From contig PXDP01000306.1 in assembly GCA_003565035.1 (NCBI GenBank), positions 1-36,173 of the forward strand: DNA of 36,173 bases. The letters are read 5' to 3'. Positions within the stretch are counted from its first letter, which is position 1, and each line of letters starts with the position of its first letter. The position numbers and the translations under genes were made by a program. This document shows positions 8,980 to 16,033 of this stretch, one piece after another. The stretch is from PVC group bacterium. GTDB lineage: Bacteria > Verrucomicrobiota > Kiritimatiellia > SS1-B-03-39 > UBA6053. The notes under the pieces were generated by a model that saw only the letters and a program-made list of their open reading frames with translations, made no database searches and had not been told where the DNA came from.

Positions 8980-9657
8980 TTACCGTCCGTCTCCCAAGGT
9001 AATATCTCCGGTCATCCCGTTCACCCGGATGCGCATGCGGTCGTTGCGGTTGTCCCGCAAAATCACCGTATGCGGATCGGTCATTCCGGATGGCGCATAA
9101 ACCACAAACCAGGTGCCATCCACCTCCTCAGCGCCCCGAACCGCCTCCACCACCACATGCGCGCTGAGTTGACGGCGCCGAATGCGCTCGATCTGATCCG
9201 ATCCAAAATCCGGGTCCTCCTGAAGGCGCGCCGCCGGACTGTCCAGAAAAGGACCTAAAGCCAGCTCCTGCACCGGTAACTGCAGCAATTCCACAACCCC
9301 GCCCTCCCGGTCATAGAGCACCGCCACCGGCCGACGGTCCAAAATCGCCCGTGCCCGCGCATAGCGGTTCAGCGACACCACATCGCGGGTGGCCGAGCGC
9401 AGCCGAACCCCCTCGATCGAATCCAGCGCAATCGGCATAAACGCCCCCGCCACAATCGCAATCACCAGCACCACCAGCAGAATTTCCAGCAGCGTGAAGC
9501 CGCGTGCGGAGTGCGGAACGCGGAGCTTGCCCGCTAAAGAATTTTCGGAATGCTGAATAGAAGAAGAGGTCAGAGGGCAGAAGTCAGAGGGCCGTTGCGT
9601 CGGCGGCCATTCTGACCTCTGACCTCTCACTTCTGACCTCTCCCCAAACACGTTCAT
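8980..9657 (-). CDS. gspH: Type II secretion minor pseudopilin, GspH-like, with repeat-derived leader
   Basis: The mature part is a clear pseudopilin: Gly53 is followed by FTLLEILLVVLVIAIVAG and then a GspH-like beta domain ending in RIRVNGMTGDITLGDGR. What is odd is the leader. From the only ATG in frame (9657) it is 53 residues long, against the usual 6-25, and it reads like a repeat (SEVRGQRSE, RPSDFCPLTSSS, RVPHSARG). Almost all of it is encoded by short repeat arrays at 9502-9529 and 9565-9645. There is no ATG, GTG or TTG codon in the stretch just before the cleavage site, so either the long leader is translated and discarded by the prepilin peptidase or a non-canonical start is used. 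The next gene, gspI, is 3 bases away. GspH identity is likely; the start is uncertain. Confidence 0.7.
   Translation of the reverse strand: MNVFGERSEVRGQRSEWPPTQRPSDFCPLTSSSIQHSENSLAGKLRVPHSARGFTLLEILLVVLVIAIVAGAFMPIALDSIEGVRLRSATRDVVSLNRYARARAILDRRPVAVLYDREGGVVELLQLPVQELALGPFLDSPAARLQEDPDFGSDQIERIRRRQLSAHVVVEAVRGAEEVDGTWFVVYAPSGMTDPHTVILRDNRNDRMRIRVNGMTGDITLGDGR
9502..9529. repeat. Heptanucleotide array, GCGGAGT family, inside gspH leader
   Basis: Four consecutive 7-base units (GCGTGCG, GAGTGCG, GAACGCG, GAGCTTG) lie directly before the codon for the prepilin cleavage site of gspH. Read on the minus strand they encode the RVPHSARG part of the leader. The same family appears in the opposite orientation at 9685-9719 and, as GCGTGCG units, at 10092-10126. 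Confidence 0.7.
9565..9645. repeat. Inverted pair of heptanucleotide arrays (GGTCAGA / TCTGACC)
   Basis: Left arm 9565-9592 has units AGAGGTC, AGAGGGC, AGAAGTC, AGAGGGC. Right arm 9611-9645 has TCTGACC twice, TCTCACT, TCTGACC, TCTCCCC. The right arm is the reverse complement of the left with about five mismatches, and 18 bases separate them, so the RNA could fold into a long imperfect hairpin. The element lies in the translated leader of gspH and gives the SEVRGQRSE-type peptide on that strand. Confidence 0.75.
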
Positions 9658-9676
9658 CCAGGTCCATCCATGGTTG
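9651..9676. repeat. Short dispersed repeat, CATCCAGGTCCATCCATGG type
   Basis: This 26-base stretch resembles the element at 10240-10267 (shared GTCCATCC core and GTGG/ATGG ends). The putative start ATG of gspH (9655-9657) lies inside it, so that start codon is itself part of a repeat. Confidence 0.45.
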
Positions 9677-9684
9677 AGTCTTCA

Positions 9685-9719
9685 ATTCCGCACTCCGCAC
9701 TCCGCATTCCGCATTCCTC
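9685..9719. repeat. Heptanucleotide array (ATTCCGC/ACTCCGC) abutting the gspG stop
   Basis: Five perfect-phase units read ATTCCGC, ACTCCGC, ACTCCGC, ATTCCGC, ATTCCTC. The array ends on the first base of the gspG stop codon (9719-9721). It is in inverse orientation to the related array at 9502-9529, so the two bracket the inverted pair at 9565-9645. Confidence 0.75.
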
Positions 9720-10141
9720 TAAAGGTCGTTGCTGCTGATGGGACCGCCCTCGGTCCCGCCGGCGTTGGAGCGGATTTCAAAAGACGAACCGCTGGAAGTG
9801 AACACATATTCCTCGCCCCAGGGGTCCTGATTGATCCGGGTGGCATAGGGGCCCTTCCAATTGTTTACCCCGGGATTGGTGCGCAGCGCCTCCAGATTGG
9901 ACGGCATCCGGCCTGTATCCATGTAAAAGCGCTGTACGGCCGTGGCAAGCTGGCCAATCTGCACCTGTGCCTGCGTGCGCCGCGCGTCGCGGGTCGCGCC
10001 GCCGGGGTCGATAATACTGATCGCGGTCGCGGCCACAATGCCGATGATCACAATCACCAGCATGATTTCCAGCAGGGTAAAAGCGGATTTGGCGTGCGGC
10101 GTGCGGCCTGCGGCGTGCGGAGTGGAATGGGGTAATTTCAT
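9719..10141 (-). CDS. gspG: Type II secretion major pseudopilin GspG
   Basis: The 140-residue product has a prepilin leader ending KSA, then FTLLEIMLVIVIIGIVAA with Glu5, and the GspG signature domain: a region YMDTGRMPSNLEALRTNPG, then WKGPYATRINQDPWGEEYVF. These are hallmarks of the major pseudopilin, which forms the pseudopilus that drives secretion across the outer membrane. The residue before the cleavage site is Ala rather than the usual Gly, which some prepilin peptidases accept less well. The 20-residue leader is largely encoded by a GCGTGCG heptamer array (10092-10126). AGGAG sits 8 bases before the ATG at 10141, which supports this start. It lies 163 bases after gspF. Confidence 0.9.
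   Translation of the reverse strand: MKLPHSTPHAAGRTPHAKSAFTLLEIMLVIVIIGIVAATAISIIDPGGATRDARRTQAQVQIGQLATAVQRFYMDTGRMPSNLEALRTNPGVNNWKGPYATRINQDPWGEEYVFTSSGSSFEIRSNAGGTEGGPISSNDL
10092..10126. repeat. Heptanucleotide array (GCGTGCG) in gspG leader
   Basis: The units GCGTGCG, GCGTGCG, GCCTGCG, GCGTGCG, GAGTGGA run in phase. On the minus strand they encode the HSTPHAAGRTPHA part of the GspG leader, upstream of the prepilin cleavage site, so the mature protein is unaffected. Confidence 0.75.
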
Positions 10142-10239
10142 GAGGAAGGCTCCTGGGTTTTATCTATGATACTGCGACGGTATGAAAAAGAAATACCCGA
10201 TTTTATATATTCCGGGTGTTCGTTGTTACATTGCATAAG

Positions 10240-10267
10240 ATCCGTGTCCATCCTGTGAATCCGTGGT
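10240..10267. repeat. Short dispersed repeat (ATCCGTGTCCATCC type) in gspF-gspG gap
   Basis: The 28-base stretch contains ATCCGTG twice around a TCCATCC core and resembles 9651-9676. It occupies part of the 163-base gap between gspF and gspG; the rest of that gap is AT-richer and shows no gene. Confidence 0.4.
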
Positions 10268-10304
10268 AAATTCCCCTGCTTGTTTTCTTTTCCTGCGAAA
10301 CGGC

Positions 10305-11612
10305 TCACTGGATCCCCTTGCTCAACTGAAAAACCGGAAGCAGCATACTGATGGCCACAAAGCCGACCGCCCCCGCGATAAAAATCATCAACACCGGTTC
10401 AATCACGGTGGTAAACAGCTTAATGTTGCGGGTGAGTTCATCATCATAGCGCCGGGCAATTTGCGCCAGGGACCGGGGCACCTCTCCGGCCTCCTCGCCA
10501 ATGGCCAGCATGTCCGTGAACACCTCCGGAAACACCCCGCTCTCGGCCAGCGGCCGCGAAAGCGAGGAGCCATCCGTCACCCGCGATTTCAAGGCCCCGA
10601 TTTCTTTTTCGAGCACCGCGTTGCCCACGGTTTTCTGGACAATGTCCAGCGCCCGAAGCACCGGCACCCCGTTGGTCAGCAGGTTCGACAGCGTCCGCGC
10701 AAAATTCGCATACGCGCCGGTGCGGATCACCCGGCTGAATACCGGAACCTTCAGCAAAAAGCCGTGCCACGTGTAACGCCCCGCATCGGTATGCCGCCAG
10801 ACATGAAAACCATAACCGATGCCGCCAAATGCCAGGGCAATGAAAATTCCGTATCGCATCAGGCCGTCACTCATGGCAATCAGCAAAGCCGTCGGCCAGG
10901 GCAGGGCCTGCCTCAAATCAATGAAAATTTCGGTGAACTGCGGAATCACCCAGATCAGACAGGCCACAATGGTCAGCACCCCGAACACCGCGACAATGCA
11001 GGGATACACCAGCGCGCCGACCATTTGCTCCTTCGCCGCCGCCGCCCGCTCGTAGTGCCGCACCGCATTCTCCAGAGCCTGCTGCAACTGACCGCCCGCC
11101 TCCCCGGCGCGGATGACGGAGGTATAAAATTCCGGAAAACTCCGGGGATGCTTTTTCAGGGCCTCCGACAGACTTTTCCCCTGCACAATATCCTCATGCA
11201 CCGTTTTGAGCACCGCCGAGCGCGCCGGGTTTCCGCTCTGACGGCTCAGCTTCTGCATGCTCGCCCCCAGCGTCATCCCGGCCGAGAGGAGATCCCGCAG
11301 ATCGATCGAAAACTGCAACAGGACCCGCATGGAAAGCTTGCCGCCGCGCGGCGCCGAGTGGATCAAGGCCGGGCGGGCTTTTCCGGGAGCGGACGTTCCC
11401 ACAGGCTTTTTCGCCGCCGCTTTGGCGGAACCGGGTTTTTCCGGCCTACGCTTCGCGGGTGCAGACACGCTCCCCGGCCGCTCCGCCACCTGAATCGGCG
11501 TCAACCCCCGCCCGCGCAGAAGCGAAACCGCCGCAAGACGGTCCGCCGCCTCCAGCTCTCCGCTGGCGCGCTCCCCCGTCCGGTCTCTGGCTGTGTAAGT
11601 AAATGTTGGCAT
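10305..11612 (-). CDS. gspF: Type II secretion inner-membrane platform protein GspF
   Basis: The 435-residue protein starts at ATG 11612 (MPTFTYTARDRTGERASGEL), the usual N-terminus of the family; a TTG four codons earlier is less likely. Two GspF repeats follow. The first has FSIDLRDLLSAGMTLGAS and EAGGQLQQALENAVRHYERA, then a membrane segment (LVYPCIVAVFGVLTIVACLI). The second has YANFARTLSNLLTNGVPVLR and GEEAGEVPRSLAQIARRYDD, ending in the last membrane helix (VLMIFIAGAVGFVAISMLLP). GspF is the polytopic inner-membrane platform that couples the ATPase GspE to pseudopilus assembly. An Ala/Lys/Pro-rich linker of about 45 residues (roughly 50-95) precedes the first repeat and is longer than usual. 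It lies downstream of gspE across a heptamer array. Confidence 0.93.
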   Translation of the reverse strand: MPTFTYTARDRTGERASGELEAADRLAAVSLLRGRGLTPIQVAERPGSVSAPAKRRPEKPGSAKAAAKKPVGTSAPGKARPALIHSAPRGGKLSMRVLLQFSIDLRDLLSAGMTLGASMQKLSRQSGNPARSAVLKTVHEDIVQGKSLSEALKKHPRSFPEFYTSVIRAGEAGGQLQQALENAVRHYERAAAAKEQMVGALVYPCIVAVFGVLTIVACLIWVIPQFTEIFIDLRQALPWPTALLIAMSDGLMRYGIFIALAFGGIGYGFHVWRHTDAGRYTWHGFLLKVPVFSRVIRTGAYANFARTLSNLLTNGVPVLRALDIVQKTVGNAVLEKEIGALKSRVTDGSSLSRPLAESGVFPEVFTDMLAIGEEAGEVPRSLAQIARRYDDELTRNIKLFTTVIEPVLMIFIAGAVGFVAISMLLPVFQLSKGIQ

Positions 11613-11628
11613 GTTCTTTAACAAAATT

Positions 11629-11663
11629 CTCTACCCTCTGCCCTCTACCCTCCAACCTCTTCC
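11629..11663. repeat. Heptanucleotide array (CTCTACC) spanning the gspE stop
   Basis: The in-phase units CTCTACC, CTCTGCC, CTCTACC, CTCCAAC, CTCTTCC fill the gap between gspF and gspE. The gspE stop codon (11645-11647) lies inside the array, so the repeat also encodes the last residues (EEEVGG). It is a third heptamer family, different in sequence from those near gspG and gspH. Confidence 0.7.
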
Positions 11664-13372
11664 TCATATTCCTCCTCCGCATCCTCCGACACCCGCAGCA
11701 CCTCCTCAATGGTGGTCACCCCGGCCAGCACTTTGCGCCAGCCGTCCTCGCGCAGCGTGGTCATTCCGTCCGCCGTGGACACACCGCGGATGCGGCTGGC
11801 CGGTTCGCGCGACACCACCAGCTGCCGGATTTCATCGGTCACCGTCAGAATTTCGTAAATCCCGCTCCGGCCGCGGTATCCGCTGTTCCGGCAGGCCTCG
11901 CAACCCACCGCCTCGTAGACCGTCCCCTCCTTCATGCGGTGCACCGGGAACTGAACCTCCCGCAAATAGGCCCGGTCCATCTCTTTCGGACGCTTGCAGT
12001 CCGGACACAGCGTGCGGATCAGCCGCTGAGCCACAATCGCCTCGATCGACGACGCGACCAAAAACGGCTCCACCCCCATGTCCAGCAAACGCGTGAACCC
12101 GCTCGCCGCGTCATTCGTGTGCAGGGTGCTGAACACCAGGTGACCCGTCAGCGCCGCCTGAATCGCAATCTCCGAGGTTTCCTTGTCGCGGATCTCCCCG
12201 ATCATGATCACATCGGGATCCTGACGCAGAATATGACGCAGGCCCACCGCGAACGTCAGCCCGATCTCCGGTTTCATCTGAATCTGGTTGATCCCCGCCA
12301 TTTCGTATTCAATCGGATCCTCACAGGTGATAATCCGTTTATCCACCGAGTTGATCGTATTGAGATAGGTGTACAGCGAGGTCGATTTCCCCGAGCCCGT
12401 CGGCCCCGTCACCAGCACAATGCCATGCGGGCGGTGGATGATTTTATCGAGTTTCTTCACGTCCTCCGGCACCAGGCCCAGCTTGCCCATGCCGAAAAGT
12501 GTGGACTGACGCAGCAGCAGACGCAGGCTCACGCTTTCGCCGTAGACCGTCGGCATCGTCGACACCCGGATATCGATCTCCTCCCCCCGGATCCGCAATC
12601 CGATACGCCCATCCTGCGGCAGGCGCTTTTCGGCGATATCCATGTTCGACATCACCTTCAAACGGGAAATAATCGCCGATTGAAACCGCTTCAGGCTCGC
12701 CGGCACCGGTGTCTGCACCAGCAGCCCGTCAATGCGGTAGCGGATACGCAAATCCTTCTCCATCGGCTCCATGTGAATATCGGTGGCCCCGTCCTTGTAG
12801 GCCTCCCAGATAATCTGGTTCACAAATTTCACCACCGAAGCCTCCTCATCCAGATCCGCCAAATCCGCATCCAGCAGGTCATCCTCGTCCGACATCTCCA
12901 GCCGTCCGTCATCCAGCATCCGTTCAATGGTTTCGCCCCCCACCCCGTACAGACGTTTAATCGCCTTTTCCAGATCGCTCTGCAGTGCCAGCGCGAAGCG
13001 GATCCGGCGACCGCCCGAGGCCAGCCGCAAGGCCTCCGTCAGTCCCGCCCGGAACGGATCGCGTGTCACCACCCGCAGCACCCCGCCCTCCGCCTCCAGC
13101 GGCAGCACCTGATACTGGTACACCGCCTTGGCCGGCAGCATTTCCAGCACCTCCGGTGCCGGAGACACCTCCGCCAGCCGCACAAACGGCACCTTCATCG
13201 CCTCCGCCAGCGCCCGCAGAAACACCTCCTCGCTTGTCCCGCCCTGCGCCACCGCCCGCTCCGTAATCGACCCGCCCTCCATCCGCTGCGCGGACAGCCA
13301 CGACAAAATCTGGTCCTCTGAAAACAGACCGGTTTGATGCAAAAGAGATGAACAGCGCGAGGCAACAAGCAT
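11645..13372 (-). CDS. gspE: Type II secretion / type IV pilus assembly ATPase GspE
   Basis: The 575-residue hexameric ATPase has an N-terminal MshEN-like region (residues 1-150), an Asp/Glu-rich linker, then the secretion ATPase core. Visible motifs are Walker A GPTGSGKST, the Asp box ITCEDPIEYE, Walker B VIMIGEIRDKET, and the His box ALTGHLVFSTLHTNDA. A C-terminal zinc module has CPDC and, about 30 residues later, CEAC; this is standard in GspE/PilB. It acts at the cytoplasmic face of the inner membrane to power pseudopilus assembly. AAGGT lies 7 bases before the ATG at 13372. It is the first gspE-I gene, 51 bases downstream of umuC on the same strand. GspE and PilB are hard to separate by sequence, but the GspG and GspH partners favour type II secretion. 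Confidence 0.95.
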   Translation of the reverse strand: MLVASRCSSLLHQTGLFSEDQILSWLSAQRMEGGSITERAVAQGGTSEEVFLRALAEAMKVPFVRLAEVSPAPEVLEMLPAKAVYQYQVLPLEAEGGVLRVVTRDPFRAGLTEALRLASGGRRIRFALALQSDLEKAIKRLYGVGGETIERMLDDGRLEMSDEDDLLDADLADLDEEASVVKFVNQIIWEAYKDGATDIHMEPMEKDLRIRYRIDGLLVQTPVPASLKRFQSAIISRLKVMSNMDIAEKRLPQDGRIGLRIRGEEIDIRVSTMPTVYGESVSLRLLLRQSTLFGMGKLGLVPEDVKKLDKIIHRPHGIVLVTGPTGSGKSTSLYTYLNTINSVDKRIITCEDPIEYEMAGINQIQMKPEIGLTFAVGLRHILRQDPDVIMIGEIRDKETSEIAIQAALTGHLVFSTLHTNDAASGFTRLLDMGVEPFLVASSIEAIVAQRLIRTLCPDCKRPKEMDRAYLREVQFPVHRMKEGTVYEAVGCEACRNSGYRGRSGIYEILTVTDEIRQLVVSREPASRIRGVSTADGMTTLREDGWRKVLAGVTTIEEVLRVSEDAEEEYEEEVGG

Positions 13373-13423
13373 AGGCGTACCTTGCGAAGAACCACCCCTC
13401 CTGTCAAGTGCGGGCTTTGGAAT

Positions 13424-14686
13424 TTACCGTACCGTCATCACCTCCTCCAGCCGGGTGGTGTAGCAGGGACTGACCCGTTCCTGGCGCAATTTCCACTGCT
13501 CGCGCCGAAAGCCGGCCGCAGCCGTGCGCAGTACCGCTTTGCCGTATTTTTGGTTCACCGCGTCCATCACCCCCATCACCTTTCTCCGATGCAGCCCCGG
13601 ATCCACGGCAAACAAATCCTGCTGCACCGCGCCGGGCCGCACCAGACCCGACAGCCAGACCCCCACTTTTTTGTAACGGTATCCCGCCCGGAAAATCCGC
13701 TCCAGCCCGCGCTCCGCGTGCCGGGTCAGTTCCAGTGTATCATCCGTCGGCACCGGCAGACGGACCTTCGTCTGGTTCACGTACTGGGCATCCCCCTCCC
13801 GGAAACGATTGGTCTCCAGATAGACCGTCAAATGCCCCGCCAGCGAGCCCTGCCGCCGCAGCTTTTCCCCGCACTCCGCCACATAATAGGCCAGTGCCTC
13901 GCGGATCAGCCCTTCATCCTCCAGGGTCTGCCCGAAGCTTTTGGCGGTGCCGATCATCTGTTTTGCCGGCGGGGTCAGTTCCAGAGCCAACTGCGGTTCG
14001 CCGAGCAGCTCCCGTTTCAGGCGCAGGCCCACCACCGTCAGTTCTTTGCGCACCCAGGCATCCGGCAGGCGGGTGAAGTCCGCCGCCGTCCGCACCCCGT
14101 GCCGCGCCAGGCGTTCGGCAATGCGCCGCCCGATCCCCCAGACCTCCTCCACCGGAAATGCCGCCAGCGCCGCCGCCCGGGACGCTTCATCCGCGATCAC
14201 AAACACATTCCGGGTCCGGTCCCGCTCCCGTTTCGCCAAATGATTCGCCACTTTCGCCAGAGCCTTGGTTTCCGCAATCCCCACCCCCACCGGCAGCCCC
14301 GTCCACTGCATCACCCGCTCCCGCACCCGGTGCCCGTATGCCGTCAAATCAGATTCCAACACCGGAACCTCCACAAAGGCCTCGTCAATGCTGTACACCT
14401 CCAGCGAAGCCCCCAGCGTCGCCAGCGTCTCCATCACCCGCTGGCTCATGTCGCCATACAGGGGATAATTCGACGAAAACACCGTCACCCCGTGACTCTC
14501 CATAAGCGTCATATTCTCAAACGCCGGACGGCCCATGGAAATGCCCAGGGTCTTGGCCTCCCGGTTCGCCGCGATCACACAGCCGTCATTATTGCTCAGC
14601 ACCGCGACCGGACGCCCCCGGAGATCCGGCCGGAACACCTGTTCGCAACTCGCATAAAAACTGTTCACGTCCACCAAAGCAATCAT
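13424..14686 (-). CDS. umuC: Y-family translesion DNA polymerase, UmuC
   Basis: The 420-residue protein is a full-length UmuC. Catalytic acidic residues are visible: Asp6 in MIALVDVNSFYASCE, and Asp101-Glu102 in VYSIDEAFVE. The steric and fingers region NNDGCVIAANREAK is intact, as are the helix-hairpin-helix region (EEVWGIGRRIAERLARHGV) and the UmuC-type C-terminus (SPCYTTRLEEVM). It is expected to copy damaged DNA as the catalytic subunit of Pol V with cleaved UmuD. No umuD is present next to it: only 125 bases separate it from the divergent upp. No clear Shine-Dalgarno or SOS operator that I could defend precedes it. Downstream on the same strand is gspE, so readthrough into the T2SS genes is possible. 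Confidence 0.93.
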   Translation of the reverse strand: MIALVDVNSFYASCEQVFRPDLRGRPVAVLSNNDGCVIAANREAKTLGISMGRPAFENMTLMESHGVTVFSSNYPLYGDMSQRVMETLATLGASLEVYSIDEAFVEVPVLESDLTAYGHRVRERVMQWTGLPVGVGIAETKALAKVANHLAKRERDRTRNVFVIADEASRAAALAAFPVEEVWGIGRRIAERLARHGVRTAADFTRLPDAWVRKELTVVGLRLKRELLGEPQLALELTPPAKQMIGTAKSFGQTLEDEGLIREALAYYVAECGEKLRRQGSLAGHLTVYLETNRFREGDAQYVNQTKVRLPVPTDDTLELTRHAERGLERIFRAGYRYKKVGVWLSGLVRPGAVQQDLFAVDPGLHRRKVMGVMDAVNQKYGKAVLRTAAAGFRREQWKLRQERVSPCYTTRLEEVMTVR

Positions 14687-14776
14687 AACTACATGCGTAT
14701 ACCCTTTACTTCAGATCCGTCAAGCGCGATCCGCGATCAGGAAACCGGCACACCTCTCCCTTTTTCGTCAAAAAGA

Positions 14777-14805
14777 TTGATCTATGGACCCGCGTTTGCG
14801 ATAGG
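14777..14805 (+). promoter_or_regulatory. Candidate sigma-70-like promoter for upp
   Basis: TTGATC (14777-14782) and GATAGG (14800-14805) are spaced by 17 bases. The upp ATG is at 14812, so transcription would begin at or next to the start codon. The -10 match is poor. The rest of the 125-base umuC-upp gap shows nothing else I can name. Confidence 0.3.
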
Positions 14806-14811
14806 GCCCAC

Positions 14812-15444
14812 ATGAAACCCATTCTCCCCCTTCAACACCCGCTCGCAGCCGACGCGCTGCGCACCCTCCGCGACAAACACACGAGTCCCTGCCGGTTCCG
14901 CGAGGCCGTCCGCCGCCTCACCACGCTGCTCGTGGCGGAAGCCACCCGGGATCTCACCACCGAACCGGTCCAGATCGAAACCCCGATCCAGACCACCACC
15001 GCGCAGGAGCTGCGCAGCCGAATCGGCATTATCCCCATTCTGCGTGCCGGCCTCTCCATGGTGGATCCCTTTCTGGACCTGCTGCCCCACGCCGAAGTCT
15101 GGCATCTGGGCTTCTACCGCGATGAACGCACCCTTCAACCCGTCGCCTACTACCAGAAACTTCCAGCCGGCCGCCCCGTGGATGTGGCCTTTGTCCTCGA
15201 TCCCATGCTGGCCACCGGCGGCAGCGCCATCGCCGCACTGCAGGATCTGAAAACCTGGGGCGTCAAACAAACCTGTTTTCTCGGTCTCCTCGCCGCCCCC
15301 GAAGGCATCGAACGCGTACAGCACACCTTCCCCGACACCCGCATCCACCTCTGCGCCATCGATGAACGCCTCAACGAACACGGCTATATCGTTCCCGGCC
15401 TCGGCGATGCCGGCGACCGCGCCTTCAACGCCGCCGCCAACTGA
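14812..15444 (+). CDS. upp: Uracil phosphoribosyltransferase
   Basis: The 210-residue enzyme converts uracil and PRPP to UMP in pyrimidine salvage. The fold is recognised by the N-terminal LQHPLAADALRTLRDKHT, the segment GIIPILRAGLSMVDPFLDLL, and the PRPP-binding loop FVLDPMLATGGSA. The uracil-binding C-terminus IDERLNEHGYIVPGLGDAGDR is standard for Upp. The length is usual for the family. It opens a plus-strand cluster (upp, phosphatase, rpiB-glyA) with 76 bases to the next gene. The same gene set neighbours upp in Bacillus, which supports a conserved one-carbon/nucleotide context. Essentially all wobble positions are C or G, like the neighbours, so there is no sign of recent transfer. Confidence 0.96.
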   Translation: MKPILPLQHPLAADALRTLRDKHTSPCRFREAVRRLTTLLVAEATRDLTTEPVQIETPIQTTTAQELRSRIGIIPILRAGLSMVDPFLDLLPHAEVWHLGFYRDERTLQPVAYYQKLPAGRPVDVAFVLDPMLATGGSAIAALQDLKTWGVKQTCFLGLLAAPEGIERVQHTFPDTRIHLCAIDERLNEHGYIVPGLGDAGDRAFNAAAN

Positions 15445-15520
15445 GATCCTGTCCCCCTCCGCCCGAAACAGCCCCACACGAATACTTGACCCGCCCGGCC
15501 AGCAGGATAAGATACTCCCC

Positions 15521-15997
15521 ATGAATGACACCCCCAACCGAACCATGCTTTTTGTCTGCACCGGCAATACCTGCCGCTCGCCAATGGCGGAGCGGCTGAT
15601 GGCGGATCGTTGCAAAAACCTCTCCGGCTGGACCTTTTCCTCCGCCGGCCTGTTCGCCCGGGACGGTGCCCCCCCCAGCGAACTTGCCGTCAAAGTGCTC
15701 AATGAATCCGGGATCGACCTCAGCACACACCGCGCCCGCCTCCTGACCCCCCAACTCATCCGCGAAGCCGATGTCATCATCACCCTCACCGGAGCCCACC
15801 GCGATCTGATTCTCGAAGCAGATCCCGCCGCCGCCGGAAAAACCCGGACCCTCCACAGCTACGGTTCCGAAAAGCCCGATGCGGATGTTATGGACCCCTT
15901 TAGCGGCGCCATCGACACCTACCGCATTACCCGCGATGAAATTTCCTCCGCACTCAACGATATTCTCCTGGCGGTCGTCCGCCCCCAAACCCCTTAA
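15521..15997 (+). CDS. Low-molecular-weight protein phosphatase (YwlE-like)
   Basis: The 158-residue protein has the LMW phosphatase P-loop near its N-terminus: Cys13-(X)5-Arg19 in FVCTGNTCRSPMAE. The general acid Asp125 lies in DVMDPF. The Thr in the P-loop (CTGNTCRS) is the hallmark that separates YwlE-type phosphoarginine phosphatases from tyrosine phosphatases, which have a bulkier residue there; substrate specificity remains inferred. The ATG at 15521 is preceded by AGGATAAG and directly starts the conserved core, so I prefer it to an upstream codon in the same frame that overlaps upp. The neighbour rpiB-glyA follows after 36 bases. In Bacillus ywlE precedes ywlF (rpiB) and glyA in the same order. 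Confidence 0.88.
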   Translation: MNDTPNRTMLFVCTGNTCRSPMAERLMADRCKNLSGWTFSSAGLFARDGAPPSELAVKVLNESGIDLSTHRARLLTPQLIREADVIITLTGAHRDLILEADPAAAGKTRTLHSYGSEKPDADVMDPFSGAIDTYRITRDEISSALNDILLAVVRPQTP

Positions 15998-16033
15998 CCC
16001 TCTCCACCTTAACCCACGACCGAAAGAGTCTCC

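Noticed and set aside
11603..13321. A 572-codon plus-strand frame opposite gspE
   Set aside because: It is antisense to a complete GspE with all catalytic motifs. Its His/Arg/Gln-rich translation is typical of a shadow frame.
14687..14811. SOS/LexA operator upstream of umuC
   Set aside because: No sequence matched a known LexA box well enough. The GTATACGCATGTAG stretch is suggestive only.
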